A stretch of 37,675 bases of DNA from Candidatus Aphodenecus pullistercoris (GTDB lineage Bacteria; Spirochaetota; Spirochaetia; Sphaerochaetales; Sphaerochaetaceae), in the NCBI GenBank assembly GCA_017694495.1, contig JADIMU010000017.1, positions 1 to 37,675 on the forward strand, read 5' to 3'. The notes under the pieces were generated by a model. The model was not told the DNA's origin and did not search any database. It was given only the letters and a program-made list of their open reading frames with translations. Shown piece after piece: positions 8,089 to 16,016 of the stretch. The first letter of the stretch is position 1. The number at the start of each line of letters is the position of its first letter. The position numbers and the translations under genes were made by a program.

Positions 8089-9590
8089 CGGTCGTACATC
8101 CTTATGTAGTACTTGAGACGGCCGAAGTTGTCGTCCTCGAGCATGCCCTGGCTCATCTTCCAGGACCAGTTCGAGGTCCCGCATGTGGAGGGGACGTTCA
8201 TCCTGGCCTCAGTGCCCAGGGCCATGACGTCCTGGGCGGGGATGACCGCATAGCGCGAGCGCGAGGAGAGGGCCGCCCTGATCAGACGGTAGACGATGTC
8301 CTCGTCCGAGCACTCGAAGTAGCGGCGCACGATGTCCTTCATTCCGTCGTCCAGGCTGAGGTACCAGCCCAGCGTCGTGTCGTTGTCGTGCGTGCCGGTG
8401 TAGATGACGCTCCTCTCGTCGACATTGTGCGGCAGGTAGGCGTTCGTCGCGTCGATCTCGCCGTCATCCGCAGCCGAGAAGGCGAACTGGAGGATCTTCA
8501 TTCCGGGCAGGCCGTTGTCGTCCCTGAGCTTCTCCACGTCCGGCGTGATGACGCCCAGATCCTCGGCGATGATCGGCAGATCGTCACCAAGGGCCTTGCG
8601 GAAGGCGTCGAGCAGCTTCTGGCCGGGGCTGGCGACCCACTTTCCGTTCATGGCAGTATCCTCTCCAGCGGGGACCTCCCAGCAGGCGGCAAAGCCCCTG
8701 AAATGGTCGATGCGCACAATGTCGCACATCTTCAGCGTCTCCCTCAGGCGGCTGACCCACCAGCTGAAGCCGTCCTTCTCATGCTCGGCCCATCTGTACA
8801 GCGGGTTGCCCCACAGCTGGCCCGTGGCCGAGAAGGCGTCAGGCGGAACGCCTGAGGAAGCCTCCTGATGACCCTCATCGTCTATCTTCAGAAGCCTCGT
8901 GTTCGTCCAGGCGTCGACCGAGTCGGGCGCGACGAAGATGGGGATGTCGCCTATGATCTCAATGTCCCTCTCATTGGCATAGCCCTTGAGCTCAAGCCAC
9001 TGATGGAAGAAGAAGTACTGGTAGACCTTGTACAGCTCGATCTCTTCGGCGTGCTCGGCCCTGGCCTTGGCGAGGGCGGAGGGCTCCCTCCTCCTCAGGT
9101 CCTCGTCCCAGACGCTGAACCACCGCGAGTCGCCGTACCAGTCGCACAGGACCTGGTAGAGGGCGTAGTCGTCGAGCCACCAGGCATGCTCGGCGCAGAA
9201 GGAGGCATAGTCCTCGGCAGGCTCGGCCAGGAAGGCCTTCGCCGCCTTCCTCAGCAACGGAGTCTTGACTTCCCTGGCCTGGCCGTAGTCGACGCGCTCC
9301 CTCTCCTCGACCTGGGGCTTGAGGATGTCGACGAGCTCGAGCCAGCCCTCCTCATAGAGCTTGTCGAGACTGATCAGGAGCTCGTTGCCCGCGAATGTCG
9401 AGCGGGAGGCGTATGGACTGTCGCCGAAGCCTGTCGGACCGAGCGGGAGGACCTGCCAGAGCCTGACGTGGGCCTTCTCCAGCTTGTCGACGAAGGCGTA
9501 GGCATTCTCACCAAGATCACCTATTCCCCACTTCGAGGGGAGACTTGTCGGGTGCAGCAGCACACCGGCCTTTCTGGATGCGTTTCTCAT
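8085..9590 (-). CDS. malQ: 4-alpha-glucanotransferase (amylomaltase, GH77)
   Basis: MalQ transfers maltosyl and longer glucan units between malto-oligosaccharides in the cytoplasm. The 501-residue protein begins 'RKAGVLLHPTSLPSKWGIGDLG', the usual start of the family, and carries the nucleophile Asp in 'DIVRIDHFRGF' (about 290), the acid/base Glu in 'IIAEDLGVITPDV' (about 338) and the third Asp in 'TGTHDNDTTLGWY' (about 390). It is the first gene of a six-gene minus-strand operon. ATG 9590 lies 8 nt after a TATAAT hexamer, so the mRNA would be leaderless or nearly so. A TTG at 9599 lies within the -10 region and is unlikely to be used. Confidence 0.95.
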   Translation of the reverse strand: MRNASRKAGVLLHPTSLPSKWGIGDLGENAYAFVDKLEKAHVRLWQVLPLGPTGFGDSPYASRSTFAGNELLISLDKLYEEGWLELVDILKPQVEERERVDYGQAREVKTPLLRKAAKAFLAEPAEDYASFCAEHAWWLDDYALYQVLCDWYGDSRWFSVWDEDLRRREPSALAKARAEHAEEIELYKVYQYFFFHQWLELKGYANERDIEIIGDIPIFVAPDSVDAWTNTRLLKIDDEGHQEASSGVPPDAFSATGQLWGNPLYRWAEHEKDGFSWWVSRLRETLKMCDIVRIDHFRGFAACWEVPAGEDTAMNGKWVASPGQKLLDAFRKALGDDLPIIAEDLGVITPDVEKLRDDNGLPGMKILQFAFSAADDGEIDATNAYLPHNVDERSVIYTGTHDNDTTLGWYLSLDDGMKDIVRRYFECSDEDIVYRLIRAALSSRSRYAVIPAQDVMALGTEARMNVPSTCGTSNWSWKMSQGMLEDDNFGRLKYYIRMYDR

Positions 9591-9598
9591 GAGAGGCA

Positions 9599-9627
9599 AT
9601 TATAAGTGAGGGCAGAGGGGCTTGCAA
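9599..9627 (-). promoter_or_regulatory. Promoter of the malQ operon, predicted leaderless
   Basis: On the minus strand TTGCAA (9627-9622), a 17-nt spacer and a perfect TATAAT (9604-9599) match a sigma-70 promoter. The malQ ATG begins 8 nt after the -10 hexamer, where transcription should start. There is no Shine-Dalgarno sequence between them. This is the best-matching promoter of the window's leaderless set. Confidence 0.65.
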
Positions 9628-9726
9628 CTCGTGCGGTGAGCATAAACCTATGGTAGAATTGATGGCAGGAAGAGGGGAAGAGGCGTCTGCACCTCCTGAC
9701 ATCTATCGTTGTCGGTAGGAAATAGC

Positions 9727-9755
9727 TTGTGGAATCCTCTCCCAGGGAGTAGAAT
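9727..9755 (+). promoter_or_regulatory. Probable promoter of carD-ispD-ispF, leaderless
   Basis: TTGTGG (9727-9732), a 17-nt spacer and TAGAAT (9750-9755) lie directly before carD. The ATG at 9762 is 6 nt after the -10, the expected transcription start. If real, it rules out the alternative TTG start at 9756. Confidence 0.45.
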
Positions 9756-9761
9756 TTGCCC

Positions 9762-10265
9762 ATGGAAGCCAAGAGTGGGAAGAACAGTTTCAGCATAGGC
9801 CAGAGCGTCGTCTATCCCCAGCAGGGGATGGGAATAATCCAGGCGATCAGGGACAGGGTCAAGGATGGCGTGACGATACACTACTACGCCATCTACCTCC
9901 AGTCCTCCGACATGACGCTGCTCATCCCTGTGGACAAGGCCGGCGAGCTGGGAGTGCGCGCCGTCGTCTCCAGCCAGGAGGCCCAGAAGGCGATCGCCTC
10001 GATGTCCGGCAAGCCCGACCCTCTTCCCGCCGACTGGAAGCTGCGCTACCAGCGCAACCAGGACCTGATCCGCAAGGGGACCATAGCCGCGATTGCAAAA
10101 GTGGTCCAAAGCCTCTATCATCGCTCGAAGGTCAAGGAGCTCCCGATCCAGGAGCGCAAGCTCTATGAGAACGCCCTGGGACTGCTCATCGACGAGGCCA
10201 GCTGCGCGATGAGGAAGGACAGGGACGAGATCTCCAGCCTGATACTTTCGAAACTCGAGAAATAG
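9762..10265 (+). CDS. carD: CarD-family transcriptional regulator
   Basis: CarD-type proteins bind the RNA polymerase beta subunit and stabilise open promoter complexes. The 167-residue protein has the N-terminal RNA-polymerase-interacting (TRCF-RID) domain (about residues 10-65: 'FSIGQSVVYPQQGMGIIQAI', 'YYAIYLQSSDMTLLIPVDKA') and a helical C-terminal half with 'LPADWKLRYQRNQDLI', the usual DNA-contacting region. The start is either ATG 9762, 6 nt after a -10-like hexamer, or TTG 9756, which has GGGAG 7 nt upstream; I prefer the ATG. ispD follows after 2 bp. A carD-ispD-ispF arrangement is known in spirochaetes. Confidence 0.9.
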   Translation: MEAKSGKNSFSIGQSVVYPQQGMGIIQAIRDRVKDGVTIHYYAIYLQSSDMTLLIPVDKAGELGVRAVVSSQEAQKAIASMSGKPDPLPADWKLRYQRNQDLIRKGTIAAIAKVVQSLYHRSKVKELPIQERKLYENALGLLIDEASCAMRKDRDEISSLILSKLEK

Positions 10266-10267
10266 CC

Positions 10268-11065
10268 ATGAGCATGCCAGCATTCGCACTTGTCCTTACT
10301 GCCGCAGGCTCCTCGCTGCGCTTCAATGAGGCCGTCAGCGGAGGTGAGACGGTCAAGAAGGAATTCCTCAAGATAGACGGCCACAGCGTCCTGTACAGGG
10401 CCGCGGCCCCCTTCTTCGCCCTGCCCAACCTCGCCGCCGTCGTCGTCACGTGCAAGGAAGGCTGCGAGGACGAGGCCATCGTAGCGATGGAGGACCTCGC
10501 AGACATCTCCACGATTCCGATGCTCTTCATCAAGGGTGGCCAGACGCGCCAGGAGTCGGTCCATCTGGCCCTGGAGAGCCTTGCCAGGCTGGACGTGCCC
10601 TTCTCCCTCGTCGCCGTCCATGACGGAGCCAGGCCCTACGTCAGCCAGGAGCTGATCATAAGGACCCTGGCTCTGGCCTTCACCCACTCCGCCGCCATCC
10701 CGGCGCTGGCCGTGACGGACTCGGTGAGGAGGATCGACCGCAGCGGAAAGATAGTCGAAGTCGTCGACCGCAAGGGGCTGGTAAGGGTCCAGACCCCGCA
10801 GATCTTCGACTTCCAGGCCCTTCTGGAGGCCCATCGTCTGATGGACGGCATGCAGGCAGGCGACGACGCCGAGGTCATGATCGCCGCCGGCGGCGAAGTA
10901 TATGTCACCCAGGGCGAGGAGGAGAACATCAAGATCACGCACGAAGGCGACATCCCCGATGCCCGCGCCCAGATCGCACAATACCTCGAAGAGAGGCGCA
11001 AGGGCCGTGAGGAGAGGGAGCACGGCGAGCTCTTCCGCCGCCTGCTCAACGGAGGTGAGGCATGA
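10268..11065 (+). CDS. ispD: 2-C-methyl-D-erythritol 4-phosphate cytidylyltransferase
   Basis: IspD joins CTP and methylerythritol phosphate in the non-mevalonate isoprenoid pathway. The 265-residue protein begins with the nucleotide-binding 'LVLTAAGSSLRF' and has 'GGQTRQESV', 'VAVHDGARPYVS', 'RVQTPQIFDFQALLEAH', 'DDAEVM' and 'GEEENIKITHEGD' in the family order. It is somewhat longer than the usual 230 residues because of an insertion after residue 20 and a charged C-terminal tail. It is 2 bp downstream of carD and overlaps ispF by 4 bp (ATGA), so the three genes should be co-transcribed. A second Met at codon 3 is an equally possible start. Confidence 0.95.
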   Translation: MSMPAFALVLTAAGSSLRFNEAVSGGETVKKEFLKIDGHSVLYRAAAPFFALPNLAAVVVTCKEGCEDEAIVAMEDLADISTIPMLFIKGGQTRQESVHLALESLARLDVPFSLVAVHDGARPYVSQELIIRTLALAFTHSAAIPALAVTDSVRRIDRSGKIVEVVDRKGLVRVQTPQIFDFQALLEAHRLMDGMQAGDDAEVMIAAGGEVYVTQGEEENIKITHEGDIPDARAQIAQYLEERRKGREEREHGELFRRLLNGGEA

Positions 11066-11529
11066 GGATAGGCTCCGGCTGGGACCTCCACCGCCTCGTG
11101 CCGGGGCGAGCCCTCGTGATCGGGGGCGTGGACATCCCCAGTCCGCTCGGCGAGGAGGCCCACTCCGATGGAGATGTGCTGCTGCACGCCCTGATCGACG
11201 CCATCCTGGGCGCCCACGCCAAGGGAGACATCGGCTCCCACTTCCCTCCAGACGACATGAAGTGGAAGGATGCGGACAGCAAGGCCTTGCTGAAGGCGGT
11301 GCTCGAGGACTGTCCGACAAGCTTCGTCAACATTGATTGCACAATCGTCCTCCAGCGCCCGAAGCTGAGGGAGCATGTGGACTCGATCCGCGCCTCGCTG
11401 GCCCAGCTGCTGGACATCGACGTCCAGCTCGTATCGGTCAAGGCGAAGACTGCAGAGCACTGTCTGGCAGAATTGGGCAGCGGAGAGGCGATAAGCGCCT
11501 CGGTCACGATACTCACATCGACACCTTAG
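11062..11529 (+). CDS. ispF: 2-C-methyl-D-erythritol 2,4-cyclodiphosphate synthase
   Basis: IspF closes the cyclodiphosphate ring in the non-mevalonate isoprenoid pathway. The 155-residue protein has the family's usual length. 'RIGSGWDLHRLVPGRALVIGGV' at the start gives the Asp-x-His metal ligands, 'EEAHSDGDVLLHALIDAILGA' the third ligand and 'KGDIGSHFP' the substrate loop. The C-terminus has 'VKAKTAEHCLAELGSGEAI'. It is the last gene of the carD-ispD-ispF unit and is followed by a bidirectional terminator. Confidence 0.96.
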   Translation: MRIGSGWDLHRLVPGRALVIGGVDIPSPLGEEAHSDGDVLLHALIDAILGAHAKGDIGSHFPPDDMKWKDADSKALLKAVLEDCPTSFVNIDCTIVLQRPKLREHVDSIRASLAQLLDIDVQLVSVKAKTAEHCLAELGSGEAISASVTILTSTP

Positions 11530-11534
11530 AACAC

Positions 11535-11562
11535 GGAAAGGGCACCCGAAGGCGCCCTTTCC
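11535..11562. terminator. Bidirectional terminator between ispF and the RecA-fold ATPase gene
   Basis: GGAAAGGGCACC and GGCGCCCTTTCC form a 12-bp stem with one mismatched or wobble pair and a CGAA loop, which is a C(UUCG)G-type tetraloop on the minus strand. It sits between two convergent genes. The T-runs are short in both directions. Confidence 0.6.
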
Positions 11563-11581
11563 CGCTTTCCGTCGTCAGCCG

Positions 11582-12289
11582 TCAGTGGCTGATGAGCATC
11601 GTCTTGGGGTCGAGTTTGACCTGCATGGGCTTCGGCACTTCCTTGCCATGGGCCCTGACGACGGTCATGACGACCTTGTCGATCGCCTCCTGGTATCGCA
11701 GGCCGACCAGGACGTCGATGTAGGAATAGTACTTCTGCAGCGAAGAGGGGACGCCGTACTCGTCGTAGACGACGTCGGGATCGGAGGGGGATACGCTGAA
11801 CCAGACCTCGAGGTCCATCTCCTTGGCGAACTCGCGGATCTTGACGATGTCGTCCTCGTCTGCGCTCGTGAGCTTGTAGCCGTCGAAGAGGATGGCGTCG
11901 GCGGCGAAGGCGCCCTGCTCGATCAGGCTCTTGAGCGAGGAGAGGACCTTCTCGATGGAAATCTGGGTCTGGGAGAAGTTCATCACGACCCTGTTGGCCA
12001 GGATGCTGGCATAGACGTTGTGGGCGTCGTCGAGGCTCTGGAGCTCGGCGATCTCCTTGAAGACCTCCTTGTACCAGTTCATGACGTGCTCGACGTTGCC
12101 GGAGAATGATACGTGGATGACATGCTCGTTCCTGAGGAGCTTGTCGGTGGCCAGGTGGACCAGACAGGCCGTCTTGCCTACACCATGGCGGGAGACGATG
12201 ACGCCGAGGTTGCCCTTTCCGAGGCCACCGTTGATGGCGTCATCGAAGACGCGAAGCGGACTGATCTTGTTGAGTTCTTGGATGTCCAT
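11582..12289 (-). CDS. RecA/KaiC-fold P-loop ATPase, function unknown
   Basis: The 235-residue protein looks like a single RecA-fold NTPase. 'NLGVIVSRHGVGKTACLVHLA' (about residues 27-47) holds a Walker A loop (GVGKT) whose usual first Gly is replaced by Ser. 'FAADAILFDGYKL' (about 148-160) resembles a Walker B strand ending in Asp, and 'LEVWFSVSP' a sensor strand. It lacks the DNA-binding domains of RecA or RadA and the partner domain of DnaB, so I give no function. It starts with a strong Shine-Dalgarno sequence (GGAGG) and has its own promoter; it is a single gene that ends at a bidirectional terminator. Confidence 0.7.
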   Translation of the reverse strand: MDIQELNKISPLRVFDDAINGGLGKGNLGVIVSRHGVGKTACLVHLATDKLLRNEHVIHVSFSGNVEHVMNWYKEVFKEIAELQSLDDAHNVYASILANRVVMNFSQTQISIEKVLSSLKSLIEQGAFAADAILFDGYKLTSADEDDIVKIREFAKEMDLEVWFSVSPSDPDVVYDEYGVPSSLQKYYSYIDVLVGLRYQEAIDKVVMTVVRAHGKEVPKPMQVKLDPKTMLISH

Positions 12290-12318
12290 GAAACTTACCT
12301 CCGTTCCTTTTTGTGCAA

Positions 12319-12346
12319 ATTATAGCATGCCGGAAGGCCAATACAA
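12319..12346 (-). promoter_or_regulatory. Probable promoter of the RecA-fold ATPase gene
   Basis: On the minus strand TTGTAT (12346-12341), a 16-nt spacer and a perfect TATAAT (12324-12319) are followed by about 22 nt of leader with a GGAGG Shine-Dalgarno sequence. It is a conventional leadered promoter, unlike several neighbours. Confidence 0.5.
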
Positions 12347-12660
12347 GCGATGAAAACAGAAAAAGAGGACAAGGGAGTGTACAAAAGTGCAAAACATGGC
12401 CACCAAAGCACAAGGACCGACGCTTGACGATGCCTGACGTGCGACCTTATCATTTGGAAAGAATCTTTCTACAAGGAGTTTTGCTTACAAAGTGGACGAA
12501 GGCCCTGGCAATGCGGCCAAGTGCGATTCCTCCAAGGATGACCCTTACAGTAGCCGCATGAGCTCTCATCTTCTGGCACTGATGCATCTGGACATGCTCC
12601 TCTGACGCCATCCGGCGGTCGGAGAAATGAAAAGAAAAGACATAAGGAGCATGCACACAT
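12347..12660. other. Intergenic stretch with no convincing gene
   Basis: About 310 bp separate the ATPase promoter from the CNNM-type gene. Short open frames exist on both strands, but none has a Shine-Dalgarno sequence together with recognisable protein features. One minus-strand frame around 12480-12560 has a hydrophobic run and is the only mildly suggestive piece. I see no strong promoter for the gene at 12661, although AAGGAG lies 11 nt before its ATG. Confidence 0.5.
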
Positions 12661-14013
12661 ATGATATCAGTACCAAGACAACTTTTGATTCAGGCAATCT
12701 TCATTGCCATCAATGCGATATTCGCGGCCCTCGAGATGGCCATGGTATCGCTCAGCACGACCAGACTCAAAATGCTCGAGGAGGAAGGCGACAAGGCCGC
12801 CATCCGGCTGCTTAAGATGCTGGAGAACCCGGCAGGCTTCCTCTCGGCGATCCAGGTGGCGATCTCGCTGTCCGGCTTCCTCGGTTCGGCGTTCGCCGCC
12901 GACAGCCTCTCCGAGCCGCTGACCGACTGGTTCATCTCCCTGGGACTCACGATGATCCCCTACCAGACGCTCAACAGCATCTCGGTCGTCATCATCACGA
13001 TCATCCTCACGCTCGTGACCATCATCTTCGGCGAGCTGGTGCCCAAGCGCATCGCCCAGCAGAAGAGCTATGAGGTCGCGAAGGTCTTCATGAAGCTCCT
13101 GATGGTCATCTCGACCATCCTCAAGCCCATCATCTGGTTCACGAGCTCCACGACGAACCTCATCCTGCGCATCCTCCACCTCAAGACGAGCAGCGAGGAC
13201 GAGTCCGTCTCCGAGGCCGAGATCCGCATGATGGTCGACGCCGGAAGCGACAACGGAACCATCGAAGAGGACGAGAAGGAGATGATCCAGAACATCTTCG
13301 AGTTCAACGACATCAAGGTCAGCGAGATCATGACGCGCATCGGAGACGTCAACTACTTCAGCGTCGACGACGACGAGGAGACGATCATCCGGACGATCAA
13401 GGAGAGCGGGAACTCCCGCTATCCCGTCTACGAGGACGACATCAACAACATCATCGGCATCCTGAACGCCCGCGACTTCCTCATCAACATCAACGATGGA
13501 CGCAGGAAGAGCCTGCGCGAGATGCTGCGCAGCGCCTACTTCGTGCCCGAGTCGATCAAGGCCGACCAGCTCTTCTCGGACATGCAGAAGAAGAAGGTCC
13601 ACATCGCCATCGTCATCGACGAGTACGGCGAGACGCGCGGCATCGTGACGCTCGAGGACCTGCTCGAGGAGATCGTCGGCAACATCTACGACGAGTTCGA
13701 CGAGGCCGAGGCTCCCGAGATCGAGAAGATCGGCGAGAACCGCTGGCGCGTCTCGGGCACCCTCACGATCGAGGACCTTGAGGACGAACTGGGGATCGAC
13801 ATCCCGGACGACAGGGACTACGGCACAGTGGGAGGCATGGTCTTCAGCTGCCTGCACGAGATTCCCGAGGATGGCCAGACCTTCACCGTCGAGATCCACG
13901 GCCTGCGCATCACAGTGACCAAGGTCGAGGACAAGAGGATCGCCCAGGCCGAGATCGAGAAGATCGAGAAGGACGAGGCCTGCGAGGAGGACGAGAAGAA
14001 GAAGGAGGACTAG
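12661..14013 (+). CDS. CNNM/CorC/HlyC-family membrane protein with CBS pair
   Basis: This 450-residue protein has an N-terminal CNNM (DUF21) membrane domain of about four segments (residues 1-190, '[20 protein letters not shown]', '[12 protein letters not shown]'), a CBS domain pair (about 205-330, '[15 protein letters not shown]', '[30 protein letters not shown]') and a C-terminal CorC_HlyC domain (about 345-425). Family members are linked to magnesium or other divalent-cation efflux; older hemolysin names are not reliable. The tail ends in an acidic-lysine run (EEDEKKKED). It converges with tetR, with only 6 bp between stops. Confidence 0.92.
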   Translation: MISVPRQLLIQAIFIAINAIFAALEMAMVSLSTTRLKMLEEEGDKAAIRLLKMLENPAGFLSAIQVAISLSGFLGSAFAADSLSEPLTDWFISLGLTMIPYQTLNSISVVIITIILTLVTIIFGELVPKRIAQQKSYEVAKVFMKLLMVISTILKPIIWFTSSTTNLILRILHLKTSSEDESVSEAEIRMMVDAGSDNGTIEEDEKEMIQNIFEFNDIKVSEIMTRIGDVNYFSVDDDEETIIRTIKESGNSRYPVYEDDINNIIGILNARDFLININDGRRKSLREMLRSAYFVPESIKADQLFSDMQKKKVHIAIVIDEYGETRGIVTLEDLLEEIVGNIYDEFDEAEAPEIEKIGENRWRVSGTLTIEDLEDELGIDIPDDRDYGTVGGMVFSCLHEIPEDGQTFTVEIHGLRITVTKVEDKRIAQAEIEKIEKDEACEEDEKKKED

Positions 14014-14019
14014 TTCCCC

Positions 14020-14607
14020 CTACTCTCCCACCAGCTGAAGCATGAGGCCCCTGATGAGCAGACGCCAGCTCTCCAGGGGCTTTTCCATCCTCTCGGCCCC
14101 CTCCATCGAATACACGATGGCGAGGAAGGCCGACCAGAAGGCGGCGATGTCGTCCTTGTCCTCGATGGCGAAGAAGCCGAAGAGTTCCCGGAAGAAGGCG
14201 ATGAGCTCATCCTCCTCCCTCCTTACGACATCCACCTCGCTCTTGCGCGTGGCCACCGCCAGCTCATCCTCGGCCAGCAGCCTATAAATTCCTTTCCTGT
14301 ATATGTTCTCCACCAGGTGCATGAAGACTGTCGTCAACGAGCTGACGATGTGGTTCTCGTCAAGCTCCTGCAGCATGGAGAGCATCTCGTCCTGCATCGT
14401 CGTCCTGAAGTCGGTCAGCACGTCGATGTAGAGGTCCTCCTTCGTCCTGTAGAAGAGGTAGAAGGTCGCCTTTGGTATGGCGGCCTGGCGCACGAGGTCC
14501 TCGACGCTCGTGCCACGGACCCCCTTGTGGAAGAGGCTGCGCTGTGCGGCCCGTCTCAGGTCGCGCCTTATGTTCGTCTTCTCCGTCTCGCTGTATTTCT
14601 TCGGCAT
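14020..14607 (-). CDS. TetR-family transcriptional regulator
   Basis: The 195-residue protein has a TetR N-terminal DNA-binding domain (about residues 10-57: 'LRRAAQRSLFHKGVRGTSVEDLVRQAAIPKATFYLFYRTKEDLYIDVL') and a variable helical ligand-binding half. The ligand is unknown. The start at 14607 lies 6 nt after TATCAT, with TTGATT 17 nt further up, so the mRNA is probably leaderless; the frame extends 10 codons further without a better start. It is divergent from the sugar-importer ATPase gene, 175 bp away, and could control it (inference). Confidence 0.88.
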   Translation of the reverse strand: MPKKYSETEKTNIRRDLRRAAQRSLFHKGVRGTSVEDLVRQAAIPKATFYLFYRTKEDLYIDVLTDFRTTMQDEMLSMLQELDENHIVSSLTTVFMHLVENIYRKGIYRLLAEDELAVATRKSEVDVVRREEDELIAFFRELFGFFAIEDKDDIAAFWSAFLAIVYSMEGAERMEKPLESWRLLIRGLMLQLVGE

Positions 14608-14613
14608 ATGGCA

Positions 14614-14642
14614 ATGATATACCCTCTTTCTGACCAAATCAA
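14614..14642 (-). promoter_or_regulatory. Probable promoter of tetR, leaderless
   Basis: On the minus strand TTGATT (14642-14637), a 17-nt spacer and TATCAT (14619-14614) are followed after 6 nt by the ATG at 14607. No Shine-Dalgarno sequence is present. Confidence 0.5.
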
Positions 14643-14782
14643 TTCATATGGTCGACAAAAGGGCGTTTTCGGCCCATCTGGAGCAAAAAAAGATTCGTGG
14701 ATGACGATTTTTTCCTTTCTTTCCTGCCACAGGAGCATCATACTTGGGTCATAAATTCAAAAAAGGAGTAGAACCCAGACAA

Positions 14783-15877
14783 ATGGCTACAGTAAAGCTT
14801 GAGAACATTTGCAAGATTTACGATGGCGGCGTCAAGGCGGTCGACAATGTCAACATCGACATTGAGGACCAGGAGTTCGTCGTCCTCGTCGGTCCTTCAG
14901 GCTGTGGAAAGTCCACGACGCTGAGAATGATCGCAGGTCTTGAAGACATCTCGTCCGGTACCCTCACCATCGATGGAAAGGTCGTCAACGACGTTCCCCC
15001 GAAGGACAGGGACATCGCCATGGTCTTCCAGAACTACGCCCTCTATCCTCACATGACTGTCTATGACAACATGGCATTCGGACTGAAGATAAGGAAGTTC
15101 GACAAGGCCGAGATCGACAAGCGCGTGCGCGAGGCCGCCAAGATCCTCGACATCGAGCAGCTGCTCGAGAGGAAGCCCAAGGCCCTCTCCGGTGGCCAGA
15201 GGCAGCGTGTCGCAGTCGGACGCGCCATCGTCCGCCAGCCCAAGGTCTTCCTCTTCGACGAGCCGCTGTCGAACCTCGACGCCAAGCTCCGTGTCCAGAT
15301 GAGGGCCGAGATCAGCGGCCTGCACCACAGGCTGAAGGCGACCATGATCTACGTCACCCACGACCAGGTCGAGGCTCTGACCATGGCCGACAAGATCGTC
15401 GTCATGAAGCTCGGCGTCATCCAGCAGATTGGTGGACCGCTTGAGCTGTACAACAACCCCGACAACAAGTTTGTCGCTGGCTTCATCGGAAGCCCTCCGA
15501 TGAACTTCGTGAACGTGACCGTCGGAGAGGACGCCCAGGGCATCTTCGTCGACGAGGGCACATTCATCCTCTATGTCACCCCCGACCAGGCCAAGGTCCT
15601 CAAGCCCTATGTCGGCAAGCAGGTCACCTTCGGCATCAGGCCTGAGGATGTGGAGTTCACCCACACTTCCGAGCGCGGCAAGACCATCGACGGACACGTC
15701 TCCGTCGTCGAGCCCCTCGGAGCTGAGACCCACGTCTACATCGCCACCAGCACGGCCAGGGTCATCGGCAAGATCGACGGAACCGTCATTCCTGCCATCG
15801 ACGAGAAGATCAGCCTGATCCCCAACATGGACAAGGCCAAGTTCTTCGATGTCGAGACCGAGCTCGCCATCCGCTGA
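14783..15877 (+). CDS. ugpC: Sugar ABC importer ATP-binding protein (UgpC/MsmK/MalK type)
   Basis: The 364-residue protein is an importer ATPase of the CUT1 family. It has Walker A 'GPSGCGKST' (about residues 36-44), the Q-loop 'MVFQNYALYPHMTV', signature 'LSGGQRQRVAVGRA', Walker B 'VFLFDEPLSNLDAKL' and the H-loop His in 'IYVTHDQVEALTMAD', followed by a C-terminal OB/TOBE regulatory domain (about 240-364). Such ATPases often stand alone and serve several sugar permeases. That fits here: no permease is adjacent, and the only binding-protein gene for sugars in the window is broken. AAAAGGAG lies about 13 nt before ATG 14783; an in-frame TTG at 14744 is less likely. Confidence 0.93.
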   Translation: MATVKLENICKIYDGGVKAVDNVNIDIEDQEFVVLVGPSGCGKSTTLRMIAGLEDISSGTLTIDGKVVNDVPPKDRDIAMVFQNYALYPHMTVYDNMAFGLKIRKFDKAEIDKRVREAAKILDIEQLLERKPKALSGGQRQRVAVGRAIVRQPKVFLFDEPLSNLDAKLRVQMRAEISGLHHRLKATMIYVTHDQVEALTMADKIVVMKLGVIQQIGGPLELYNNPDNKFVAGFIGSPPMNFVNVTVGEDAQGIFVDEGTFILYVTPDQAKVLKPYVGKQVTFGIRPEDVEFTHTSERGKTIDGHVSVVEPLGAETHVYIATSTARVIGKIDGTVIPAIDEKISLIPNMDKAKFFDVETELAIR

Positions 15878-15900
15878 AACGGGAAGCGCTGACAAAAGAA

Positions 15901-15930
15901 GGGAGTCGTCGAAAGGCGGCTCCCTTTCTT
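15901..15930 (+). terminator. Terminator of the ugpC-type gene
   Basis: GGGAGTCGTC and GGCGGCTCCC form a 10-bp stem with two G-U wobble pairs closed by a GAAA tetraloop, followed by TTTCTT. It lies 23 bp after the stop codon. Confidence 0.75.
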
Positions 15931-15965
15931 CATGTCCTCATGCCTTCTCCTCGGCACATGGGTAT

Positions 15966-15995
15966 GAGAAAGCTCCCGGCACGGATGCTGGGAGC
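15966..15995 (-). terminator. Terminator of the aspartate kinase gene
   Basis: On the minus strand GCTCCCAGCA and TGCCGGGAGC form a 10-bp stem (one wobble pair) with a TCCG loop, followed by TTTCTC. It lies about 20 bp after the aspartate kinase stop. Read on the plus strand it is followed by a later T-run, so it may work in both directions. Confidence 0.65.
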
Positions 15996-16016
15996 CTCAT
16001 CGTTTTTGGGCTGTGC

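Noticed and set aside
12313-12656. Short open frames on both strands in the gap before the CNNM-type gene
   Set aside because: None combines a ribosome site, a sensible start and recognisable or signal-like sequence; the hydrophobic minus-strand stretch is too short and lacks a start context.
12667-13899. 410-codon minus-strand open frame antisense to the CNNM-type gene
   Set aside because: Its product is a run of Asp, Leu and Val typical of reversed acidic coding sequence, and the plus strand encodes a complete CNNM/CBS/CorC protein.
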